The position numbers were made by a program, and so were the translations under genes. A DNA stretch of 64,000 nucleotides from Roseovarius sp. Lineage in GTDB: Bacteria; Pseudomonadota; Alphaproteobacteria; Rhodobacterales; Rhodobacteraceae. Within the stretch, counting starts at the first letter, position 1. The number at the start of each line of letters is the position of its first letter. The stretch is from positions 1-64,000 of the forward strand of contig PBIL01000024.1 in assembly GCA_002720475.1 (NCBI GenBank). Reading direction: 5' to 3'. Below are positions 25,670 through 35,667 of this stretch, one piece after another. The notes under the pieces were generated by a model, which saw nothing but the letters and a program-made list of their open reading frames with translations, was not told where the DNA came from and made no database searches.

Positions 25670-26140
25670 ATGAAACCGGATACGGTCGGGCGGCAGCACG
25701 GCGGAATCGCCGTACTTGACCCGTTGCAGGAAGCTGGTCTGTGGACCGGCGGGATCATTCTGACACTCGATGGCGAGCGGCGGATCGAGGCGCTGCGCAC
25801 CGGGGACCGGATCGTGACGCGCGATGCGGGCATGGCGGTGCTGCGCGGCATCGCGCGGCGGCGGGCGCGGGTGGCGCGGGTGCGCATCCGTGCAGGCTCG
25901 CTCGGGCATACCCGGCCCGAGCGCGACGTCATCCTGCCCGCGGGCCAGCGGGTCCTCGTGCGTGACTGGCGCGCGCGGGCGCTCTTCGGGGCGGATCAGG
26001 CGATGGTGCCCGCCCTGCGGCTCGTGGATGGGGCGTATGTGACGCAGGCCGGACTGGCCACGATCGATCTCTGGCAACTCGATTTCGACGGCCCGCATAT
26101 CCTCTATCTCGACGGTCTCGAGGTGGCGAGCGCCGCCTGA
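25670..26140 (+). CDS. Hint (hedgehog/intein-type) domain protein
   Basis: The 156-residue protein contains GGIILTLDGERRIEALRTGDRIVTRDAGMAVLRGI. This is the beginning of a Hint domain, where the usual C/S-x-x-G nucleophile region is followed by TxDGxxxIExLxxGDxVxTRD. The later HTRPERDVILPAGQRVLV matches the conserved S/T-P-x-H block. Roseobacters carry many such proteins, usually annotated only as Hint-domain proteins. The position expected for a catalytic Cys (start of the domain) holds Gly-Gly-Ile rather than Cys, so self-splicing activity is doubtful. It lies just upstream of the tRNA 5' side and converges on acnA. Confidence 0.8.
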   Translation: MKPDTVGRQHGGIAVLDPLQEAGLWTGGIILTLDGERRIEALRTGDRIVTRDAGMAVLRGIARRRARVARVRIRAGSLGHTRPERDVILPAGQRVLVRDWRARALFGADQAMVPALRLVDGAYVTQAGLATIDLWQLDFDGPHILYLDGLEVASAA

Positions 26141-26145
26141 GCGTG

Positions 26146-26168
26146 ATCCTCCGGCCTGGCCGGAGGAT
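26146..26168. terminator. hairpin between Hint gene and acnA
   Basis: ATCCTCCGGC-CTG-GCCGGAGGAT is a perfect 10-bp stem, six bases after the Hint stop. A second GC-rich inverted repeat (GGGCCGGG / CCCCGGCCC region, 26180-26205) follows before the acnA stop. It probably ends both convergent transcripts, although T-tracts are lacking. Confidence 0.6.
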
Positions 26169-26221
26169 GACGGGCTGCGGCGGGGCCGGGTGCGCGCCCC
26201 GGCCCATAGGATCTCATCGGC

Positions 26222-28969
<2,748 letters not shown>

Positions 28970-29199
28970 GGGGTGCCGTCCTTTCATGGTCAGGTCTGGA
29001 TGACGTTCGCCCCGCTTCTGACCGATATTCCGCGCCCGATCAAGAGGTGTGCGGCGCTTTTGTATACTGTTGCACACAATTTGATCCGTGTTTCAGCGCG
29101 CCCGCCCGCTCTCACGACAGCTTGACTTGGCATTGCAGACGGCCCGATCTAGGTTCGAAGGGTCAGAGCATCCGGCCAACATCCCAGGATCACCCGCGC

Positions 29200-29901
29200 A
29201 TGCGACATGTTCTTGCCAGCCTGCTTGCCGCAAGCGTGCTGCTTGCCGGTGCGGCGCGGGCGGCCGAACGGCGCGTGGTGGTGGAGCTCTTCACCTCGCA
29301 GGGCTGCCCCTCCTGCCCGCCCGCGGACGAGTTTCTGCGCTCGCTTGCCGCGCGTGACGATGTGCTCGCGCTCTCGCTGCATGTGGATTACTGGGATTAC
29401 ATGGGCTGGAAGGATACCTTCGCCAGCCCGGAGAACACCGCCCGTCAACGCGGCTATGCCGCGGCGGGGGAACGCAAGATGGTCTACACGCCGCAGATGG
29501 TCATCAACGGGGCCGATCATGTGGTGGGCACGCGGTTCCGCGACATCTCCGCGCTGATCGACAGGCACAAGGCTGACGGGGCGAACGGCCTTGCGGTCGA
29601 GGTGACGCGCGATGGCGGCAAGCTGCGTCTCTCGGCCCGCGCCGAGACCCCGCGCGACATGCCGCTGATGGTCCAGCTTGCCCGTTACCTGCCCGAGGAA
29701 ACGGTCGAGATTGCCCGGGGCGAGAACGAGGGGCGCAAGATCACCTATGTCAACATCGTGACCGAGCTGGTCGAGATCGCCGAATGGGACACGCGCGCGC
29801 CTCTCGACCTGGCGGTGCCCTGGCCCGCGGACGCGCCGGTGGCGGTGCTGCTGCAATATCCCGATTTCGGCACGATCGAGGCGGTGGCGCAGTTGCGCTG
29901 A
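29200..29901 (+). CDS. DUF1223 secreted thioredoxin-like protein
   Basis: The 233-residue protein has a cleavable signal peptide (MRHVLASLLAASVLLAGAARA) and the DUF1223 hallmark VVVELFTSQGCPSCPPADEFL with CxxC at residues 36-39. LHVDYWDYMGWKDTFASPE and YTPQMVINGADHVVG follow. The fold is thioredoxin-like, so it probably acts on thiols in the periplasm. The start was set at the signal peptide, although the frame is open to 29047. It shares a divergent intergenic region with acnA, a common pairing in Rhodobacteraceae. Precise substrate is unknown. Confidence 0.88.
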   Translation: MRHVLASLLAASVLLAGAARAAERRVVVELFTSQGCPSCPPADEFLRSLAARDDVLALSLHVDYWDYMGWKDTFASPENTARQRGYAAAGERKMVYTPQMVINGADHVVGTRFRDISALIDRHKADGANGLAVEVTRDGGKLRLSARAETPRDMPLMVQLARYLPEETVEIARGENEGRKITYVNIVTELVEIAEWDTRAPLDLAVPWPADAPVAVLLQYPDFGTIEAVAQLR

Positions 29902-29938
29902 ACGGGATCGGGGCCACGCGAAAGACGCGGGCCGACCG

Positions 29939-30580
29939 TTATCGCCTGGCCTGCGCCGAAAGCGCGGTCTCCAGATCGCCATAGCCGGTGAAGCGGTATT
30001 CGTAGGCAAGCCCCAGACGGCGCGCGCACTCCTCGGCCCTGGCGCGCAGGGCGGGGTCGTCGGTCTGTGCCTGATAGACCAGCTTGGTGTAGTTCCCGAA
30101 GATCGTGTCGCGCAGTTCCGGGTGACGGTCGAGACCCATCGGCTTCCACACGAAGGCATCGAATTGCCGCACAAGGAAATCGGTGAGGTAGAAGGCGGTG
30201 ATCTCCTCCTCATGGGCGGCAAAGCGGTCCAGCCCCTCGAAGAAGGCATAGCAATGCGGACCTGCGACCATCTCCACCCCAAGTTCGGCGCATTTCGCCT
30301 GAAGCTGCCCGCCGGTGCCGCAATCGGCATAGACCACGAAGATGCGCTCATAGGCACCACGGTGTGCCGCCACGGCCTTTTCCACCTCTTCGGTGATCCG
30401 TTCGGGATAAAGGTGCAGCTTGGCGGGCAGGCAGGTCAGATCCATGTGATCCCAGCCGTTGACCCGCTTGAGCGCAAGGATCTCATGCGCCAGCGCCCCG
30501 CAGGCGATGAGCAGGATGCGCCCCTGCCCGGCCGGGTCCAGCCCGGTCTCGGTCAGGTCGCCGTCGCTTGGGCGCTGCAT
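29939..30580 (-). CDS. DUF1638 family protein
   Basis: The protein (213 residues) shows the DUF1638 pattern: GRILLIACGALAHEILALKR, HMDLTCLPAKLHLYPERI, VYADCGTGGQLQAKCAELGV, and MVAGPHCYAFFEGLDRF. Cys at LIACGAL, LTCLPAKLH, DCGTGG and PHCYAF are family-conserved and could hold a metal or cofactor. It follows the corrinoid-binding protein gene by 34 bp on the same strand. DUF1638 genes often accompany corrinoid-dependent methyltransferase systems, so a role there is reasonable but unproved. Confidence 0.85.
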   Translation of the reverse strand: MQRPSDGDLTETGLDPAGQGRILLIACGALAHEILALKRVNGWDHMDLTCLPAKLHLYPERITEEVEKAVAAHRGAYERIFVVYADCGTGGQLQAKCAELGVEMVAGPHCYAFFEGLDRFAAHEEEITAFYLTDFLVRQFDAFVWKPMGLDRHPELRDTIFGNYTKLVYQAQTDDPALRARAEECARRLGLAYEYRFTGYGDLETALSAQARR

Positions 30581-30614
30581 GGTATCCTCCGCGCAGGCGA
30601 ACGGCCCGCGTCGC

Positions 30615-31319
<705 letters not shown>

Positions 31320-31654
31320 GTCCGAAATCCCCGAATTCATGCGCGCGCGCGGTTGCTGTCGCGCAGCTTTCGCCAATTTGTCGCAGCCCCACTTTCCGAA
31401 TTGCGACGCTGCCCGAACCGCGACCGACCTGTAGCAGCGATTTGCGGGGACTGTGACTGAATTATCGGCATGAAGATTATCGGTCTGCCGCATGTGCCGC
31501 CTGCGCATCCTGTGCGGATTTTCGCCAGCACGGCCGGGATTTGCACATTTTTTCGCCGATCACCCGCAGGTTTCGGGATCGTGTGCGCGCGGCCTCTTCT
31601 CCGGCGCTGACGATGGCCCATCTTGACGGAACAAGAGCAAGAAAGGACGCGAAA
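31320..31654. other. divergent intergenic region, 335 bp
   Basis: This is the longest gap without a confident gene. It separates the leftward corrinoid-protein gene from the rightward small ORF and presumably holds both promoters. I looked for a cobalamin riboswitch on the minus strand and did not recognise its conserved B12-box. An AT-rich run (TTTGCACATTTTTTCG, about 31539-31554) is the only strong compositional feature. Confidence 0.4.
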
Positions 31655-31786
31655 ATGCGCACGAGTCTCATCCTGATACAGGCCGGGTTCCTGATTGCCA
31701 TGGCGGTGATCGGCGCGGCGGATGTGGAGCAGGCGTCCTGCCCGCTTCCCGCCCCCGTGGCGCAGCATTGCGAGGTGCCGCGCTAG
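31655..31786 (+). CDS. small secreted or membrane-anchored peptide
   Basis: A 43-residue frame starts MRTSLILIQAGFLIAMAVIG and ends in a short tail with two cysteines (ASCPLPAPVAQHCEVPR). The ribosome site AAAGGAC is well placed. One hydrophobic helix suggests a signal peptide or anchor with a short periplasmic Cys-containing tail. It converges on ccmG. There is no family assignment. The good start signals make it more likely real than chance. Confidence 0.55.
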   Translation: MRTSLILIQAGFLIAMAVIGAADVEQASCPLPAPVAQHCEVPR

Positions 31787-31804
31787 GGGGTCGGGGCGGG
31801 CGCG

Positions 31805-32332
31805 CTACTGCGCCGCCTCGATCGCCGGGCGGATGGTGTTTTCCAGCACCCGCTCGGTGATCGGCCCGGCAAAGCGCAGCACGATCTTGCCCTGACCGTC
31901 GATCACATAGGTTTCGGGCACGCCGTAAACCCCCCAGTCGAGCGCCATGCGCCCGCTCTCATCCGCGCCCATGGCCGTATAGGGATTGCCCAGTTCAGAG
32001 AGAAAGCCGAGCGCGTTGGCGGGCTTGTCCTTGTAGTTCACGCCGTGGATCGTCCCCCCTTCGGCGGCAAGCCGTGTCAGGTTGGGGTGCTCCACCCGGC
32101 AAGGCGCGCACCAGCTTGCCCAGTAGTTCACGAGCTTCACGCCGTCGCCGCGCAGATCGGCATCGCGCAGCACCGGCCCGTCGCCCAGTGGCGTCACCTG
32201 CACCGCGGGCGCGGGCTGCCCGGCCAGCGCCGTGGGCAGCTCGTTGGGGTTCTCGCGCGAGAGGCCGACCAGCGCCAGCGCGGCAAAGGCCCCGAACACC
32301 AGCAGCGGGGCCAGCATCAGCGGTCTAAGCAT
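31805..32332 (-). CDS. ccmG: cytochrome c biogenesis thioredoxin CcmG/DsbE
   Basis: CcmG (175 residues) is a membrane-anchored periplasmic thioredoxin that keeps the haem-binding cysteines of apocytochrome c reduced. It has an N-terminal anchor (MLAPLLVFGAFAALALVGL) and the active site VNYWASWCAPCRVEHP with Cys75 and Cys78. It also has the family insert GVNYKDKPANALGFLSELGNPY with the conserved Glu/Asp cluster. Its ATG overlaps ccmD by 8 bases. It is the last gene of the leftward ccmABCDG run. Confidence 0.94.
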   Translation of the reverse strand: MLRPLMLAPLLVFGAFAALALVGLSRENPNELPTALAGQPAPAVQVTPLGDGPVLRDADLRGDGVKLVNYWASWCAPCRVEHPNLTRLAAEGGTIHGVNYKDKPANALGFLSELGNPYTAMGADESGRMALDWGVYGVPETYVIDGQGKIVLRFAGPITERVLENTIRPAIEAAQ

Positions 32333-32483
32333 CGCGTTTCCTCCGGCCTTCGACGTCTTCGAGCGCGCGCCGCACCCGGGCCGAGCGCCGCAGGCTCGCC
32401 CAGACCAGCCCGGCGATCAGCAGGAGCGACACCCCGTAGGAGGCCAGCACCGGCACCGCGTATTTGCCCAGATCGGGGATCAC
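32325..32483 (-). CDS. ccmD: haem exporter protein CcmD
   Basis: This tiny protein (52 residues) has one transmembrane helix: VIPDLGKYAVPVLASYGVSL then LLIAGLVWASLRRSARVRRAL. The P-D-L-G-K-Y-A start and the basic tail after the helix are the CcmD signature. The start is GTG at 32483, overlapping the ccmC stop as GTGA. CcmD holds CcmABC together with the haem chaperone CcmE. Confidence 0.9.
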   Translation of the reverse strand: MIPDLGKYAVPVLASYGVSLLLIAGLVWASLRRSARVRRALEDVEGRRKRDA

Positions 32484-33238
32484 GCCTGCATCCTTTCTCG
32501 CGCCAGAAGCGCGCGCATCCGTCTTGCCCTGATTTCGGTGCGCGTGCGCATGAGCACAAGCGCGACGAAAAGCAGCACGAAGCCCGCGATCGAGACGAGC
32601 AGCGGATACCAGAACACATCGGCCACGTTCTCCTCCCTGTCGAGGCTGAGCGAGGCCCCCTGATGCAGCCCCTGGTTCCAGAAATTGACCGCGTAGCGGC
32701 TCAGCAGCGCGAAGACCGAGCCGACAAGGCACAGGATCGAGGTGAGGTCTGCCGCCGTGTCGTCATTCTCGATCGCCTCCCAGAGCGCGATATAGCCCAG
32801 GTAGAACAGGAACAGGATCAGAAAGCTCGTGAGCCGCGGGTCCCAGGCCCACCAGGTGCCCCACATCGGCTGCCCCCAGAGCGCGCCGGTGGCCAGCGCG
32901 ATCAGCGTCATCACCATGCCCACGGGGGCGGCGGCGCGCGCGGCCAGCGCGCTCACATGGTGGCGGCGCACGATCCAGACGAGCGAGGTCACGAGCATCA
33001 TCAGCCAGGCATTGATCGCCATCAGCGCCGAGGGCACATGCAGGTAGATGATCTTGACCGTCGAGCCCTGCCGGTAATCCTCGGGGGTGAAGAAGAAGCC
33101 CCAGACCAGCCCCGCCACCAGCATCAGCGCCGCGCCCCAGGCCAGGACCGGCAGCACGCGGTCCGTGGTCTCGATGAATTTCTTCGGATTGGCATATTCC
33201 CACAGGGCGTTGAGGTTCATCGGGGATCGCTCCGTCAT
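32480..33238 (-). CDS. ccmC: haem export/handling protein CcmC
   Basis: CcmC (252 residues) has six predicted transmembrane helices and the tryptophan-rich haem-handling motif WGTWWAWDPRLTSFLILF near residue 128. It also has the flanking His-containing loops YLHVPSALMAINAW and NQGLHQGASLS that ligate haem. It transfers haem to CcmE in the periplasm. The ATG at 33238 overlaps the ccmB stop by four bases; an internal Met at position 7 (MNLNALWEYANPKKF) is an alternative start. Confidence 0.95.
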   Translation of the reverse strand: MTERSPMNLNALWEYANPKKFIETTDRVLPVLAWGAALMLVAGLVWGFFFTPEDYRQGSTVKIIYLHVPSALMAINAWLMMLVTSLVWIVRRHHVSALAARAAAPVGMVMTLIALATGALWGQPMWGTWWAWDPRLTSFLILFLFYLGYIALWEAIENDDTAADLTSILCLVGSVFALLSRYAVNFWNQGLHQGASLSLDREENVADVFWYPLLVSIAGFVLLFVALVLMRTRTEIRARRMRALLARERMQA

Positions 33239-33891
33239 CTCAGGTTCACCTTCAATACCGCAGCCGAGGCGAAAGGCAAAAGCGCGATCGTGCCGCAGGT
33301 GATGCCCGCCAGAAGCGCGAGCGGCGTGCCGAGCGCCATGCCCTCGGCCCCGCGCCGCGCCACCTCGGCCCCGAAGATGAGCGTGGGCACATAGAGCGGC
33401 AGCACCAGGAGGCTCAGCAGCAGCCCGCCGCGCTTGAGCCCCACGGTCAGCGCCGCGCCGAACGTGCCGATCACGCTGAGCGCGGGCGTGCCGAGCGCGA
33501 GCGAGACCACCAGCCAGCCGAAACCCGGCGCGGGCAGGTTCAGAAGGATGCCGAAGACAGGCGCGGCCAGGACCAGCGGCAGCCCGGTGGTCAGCCAGTG
33601 CGCCAGCGCCTTGACGCTGACGATCCCCTCCATCGGCAGGGGCGATGTGGCCAGAAGGTCAAGGCTGCCATCCTCCCAGTCGAGCGCCAGGATGCGGTCG
33701 AGCGACAGCAGGCAGGCCAGAAGCGCGCCGAGCCACAGGATGCCCGGCGCGATCCGCGCGAGCAGCCCGCTTTCCGGTCCGACGCCGAAGGGCACCAGCA
33801 CCACCACGATGAGAAAGAAGGCAAGGCCCAGGCCGAAGCCCCCGCCCGCCCGCATGGCAAGCCGCAGGTCGCGGGAGAGCAGCGCGATCAC
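33235..33891 (-). CDS. ccmB: haem ABC exporter permease CcmB
   Basis: CcmB (218 residues) is the integral-membrane partner of CcmA. It has six hydrophobic segments, among them [19 protein letters not shown] and [16 protein letters not shown]. The motif [28 protein letters not shown] is typical of CcmB. Overlaps with ccmA and ccmC (four bases each) imply co-translation. Present views hold that CcmAB uses ATP hydrolysis to release holo-CcmE from CcmC. Confidence 0.95.
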   Translation of the reverse strand: MIALLSRDLRLAMRAGGGFGLGLAFFLIVVVLVPFGVGPESGLLARIAPGILWLGALLACLLSLDRILALDWEDGSLDLLATSPLPMEGIVSVKALAHWLTTGLPLVLAAPVFGILLNLPAPGFGWLVVSLALGTPALSVIGTFGAALTVGLKRGGLLLSLLVLPLYVPTLIFGAEVARRGAEGMALGTPLALLAGITCGTIALLPFASAAVLKVNLR

Positions 33892-34505
33892 AGGAAGGCC
33901 CCGTCGAAATCGTCCGCCGCCAGGGGTGCGGCGCGACAGGCCGAGAGATCGAGGAGCCGCGCCTCCGCGAGCCCAAGGTCGATATGCGTGGCGATAAGCG
34001 CGGCCCCTCCCGCGGCCAGGTGCGCGCGCACGGCGCTTGCGAACATCGCCACGGCCTCCGCGTCGAGCGAGACCGTGGGCTCGTCCAGAAGCCAGACCGC
34101 GCGCCCCGTCACCAGCAGCCGCGCCAGCCCCAGCCGCCGCTTCTGCCCGGCCGAGAGCGCGCCCGCCGGACGATCCGCGAGCGGGCCGAGGCAGAAGGCG
34201 TCAAGCGCCGGTGAAATATCCCTTGTGCCAAAGACCTGCGCCCAGAATTTCAGGTTCTCCTCGACGGTCAGCGTGGCCTTGATCCCGTCGGCATGGGCGG
34301 CATAGACAAGGCTTTCGGGCGCGGCCTCGACCGTTCCGGAGAGCGGCGGCTGCAAACCTGCCACCGTGCGCAGAAGCGTCGTCTTGCCGATCCCGTTCGG
34401 GCCGCGCAGCACCAGCGCCTCGCCGGGCGAGAGCCGCAGGCTCACCCCTTCCAGCACGGGGATTCCCCCGCGCGCCACGCTCGCACCGGACACGCTCAGC
34501 ACCAT
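33888..34505 (-). CDS. ccmA: haem ABC exporter ATP-binding protein CcmA
   Basis: CcmA (205 residues) is a compact ABC ATPase. It has Walker [14 protein letters not shown] (residues 35-42 core), an ABC-signature-type region [16 protein letters not shown], and Walker [13 protein letters not shown] His-switch region IATHIDLGL follows. It works with CcmB on the cytoplasmic face. It lies 45 bp after the Mth938-like gene on the same strand, so the ccm set may be read from that upstream operon or from an internal promoter in the gap. Confidence 0.95.
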   Translation of the reverse strand: MVLSVSGASVARGGIPVLEGVSLRLSPGEALVLRGPNGIGKTTLLRTVAGLQPPLSGTVEAAPESLVYAAHADGIKATLTVEENLKFWAQVFGTRDISPALDAFCLGPLADRPAGALSAGQKRRLGLARLLVTGRAVWLLDEPTVSLDAEAVAMFASAVRAHLAAGGAALIATHIDLGLAEARLLDLSACRAAPLAADDFDGAFL

Positions 34506-34550
34506 GCGCCCTGCCTAGCTCAAAGCCCGGACCGCGAAAAGCGCCAAAGC

Positions 34551-34904
34551 TCAGACCGGCAGCGCGGCGAGCGCCACGCGGCGGCCTTCGGAGAGCAGCA
34601 CGTTATAGGTGCGGCAGGCCGCCGGGGTGTTCATCGGCTCGACCCCGATCCCGGCCTCTTCCAGCGCCGCGCGCAGGGCGGGCGGCAGATGCGCCATCTC
34701 GGCCCCGGTGCCGACGAGGATCACGTCCACGCTCTCGGCCAGGGCCAGAAGCGGCGCGGCATCGCCGGGCCCGGCCCAGCCGCGCGCGGCCTCGGCCGTC
34801 ACCAGCATCGCGCCCTCGATCACCTGCCCGCCCACGCGGAAGAAGCCGGGCCCGTAGCTCTCGACCGGCATGGCGCCTGCGAATGCGATTTCGGTCATGC
34901 GCAT
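34551..34904 (-). CDS. Mth938-like domain protein (DUF498)
   Basis: The 117-residue protein has the Mth938/NDUFAF3-like fold signature: YGPGFFRVGGQVIEGAMLVT, VDVILVGTGAEMAHLPPAL, and GIGVEPMNTPAACRTYNVLL. It is related to the eukaryotic complex I assembly factor NDUFAF3, although its bacterial role is not established. In alphaproteobacteria it very often lies next to secDF, as here. Start MRM at 34904 or M at 34898 are both possible. Confidence 0.88.
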   Translation of the reverse strand: MRMTEIAFAGAMPVESYGPGFFRVGGQVIEGAMLVTAEAARGWAGPGDAAPLLALAESVDVILVGTGAEMAHLPPALRAALEEAGIGVEPMNTPAACRTYNVLLSEGRRVALAALPV

Positions 34905-34914
34905 GGGGTCCTCC

Positions 34915-35667
34915 TCAGCTCCAGAGCGGCAGCCCGCTCAGAACGGCAAGCGCGATGACACCAAGAGCCGCCCAACGATATAACCGCTGGTGGCGCGGGT
35001 CAAACAGCCGCTGGCCGATCAGCGAGGTGATGAAATAGGGCACGGCAAGGGTGAGCGCGAGCAGGAATACCCCCCCCTCCACCGCGCCGCGCAGCAGAAG
35101 GTTGACCACGATCACCACGTCGAGCGCGGCAAGAAACAGGATGGTATTGGCGCGCACCACCTGCGCCATGGCCTGCCCGGCAAGGTAGAAGAGGATCACC
35201 ACCGGCCCGGTGAGCCCGGTCAGCCCGCCGATCACGCCGGCAAGCGCGCCGATGGCGAGGAGCATCGGGTGGCCCACCTGTCCGGAATAGCGCCAGCCCG
35301 CGACAAGCGCGCCGAGCGTGAGCGCCGCGACCGCCGCCACGATCCAGCGGATCGTGACCGGATCGAGTACCCGCATGAGCCAGAGCCCCGGCGGCACCGT
35401 GACCAGAGCCGCGAGCGCCAGCAGCGCCACCTCGGCCCGGTCCGCCTGCCCCCAGGCGCGCGGCAGCAGCGCCAAGGTGCTGGCGATGCCGGTAAGCGTG
35501 ATCACCGCCACCACCACCTGCGGCGGCAGGAACATCCCCGCCACCGGCACGAAGACGAGCGCCGTGCCGAAGCCGGTGAAGCCGCGCACGATCCCCGCCA
35601 CCGAGATGGTCAGGATCAGCCAGACCAGCCCCGGCGTGGCGAGAACCCCCGCCAGCGCCTCAGGCAT
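34915..35667 (-). CDS. TSUP (TauE/SafE) family membrane transporter
   Basis: The protein (250 residues) has about eight hydrophobic helices in two related halves. An N-terminal GIVRGFTGFGTALVFVPVAGMFLPP and a second-half GVIGGLTGLTGPVVILFYLAGQ are the paired TSUP motifs. Family members export sulfite or sulfoacetate or import sulfonates; the substrate here is not indicated by context. Its start overlaps the end of secDF by 8 bases, and it precedes the Mth938-like gene by 10 bp. Confidence 0.88.
   Translation of the reverse strand: MPEALAGVLATPGLVWLILTISVAGIVRGFTGFGTALVFVPVAGMFLPPQVVVAVITLTGIASTLALLPRAWGQADRAEVALLALAALVTVPPGLWLMRVLDPVTIRWIVAAVAALTLGALVAGWRYSGQVGHPMLLAIGALAGVIGGLTGLTGPVVILFYLAGQAMAQVVRANTILFLAALDVVIVVNLLLRGAVEGGVFLLALTLAVPYFITSLIGQRLFDPRHQRLYRWAALGVIALAVLSGLPLWS

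Noticed and set aside
31320..31654. Cobalamin riboswitch ahead of the corrinoid-protein gene
   Set aside because: The conserved B12-box and surrounding stems were not recognised on either strand.
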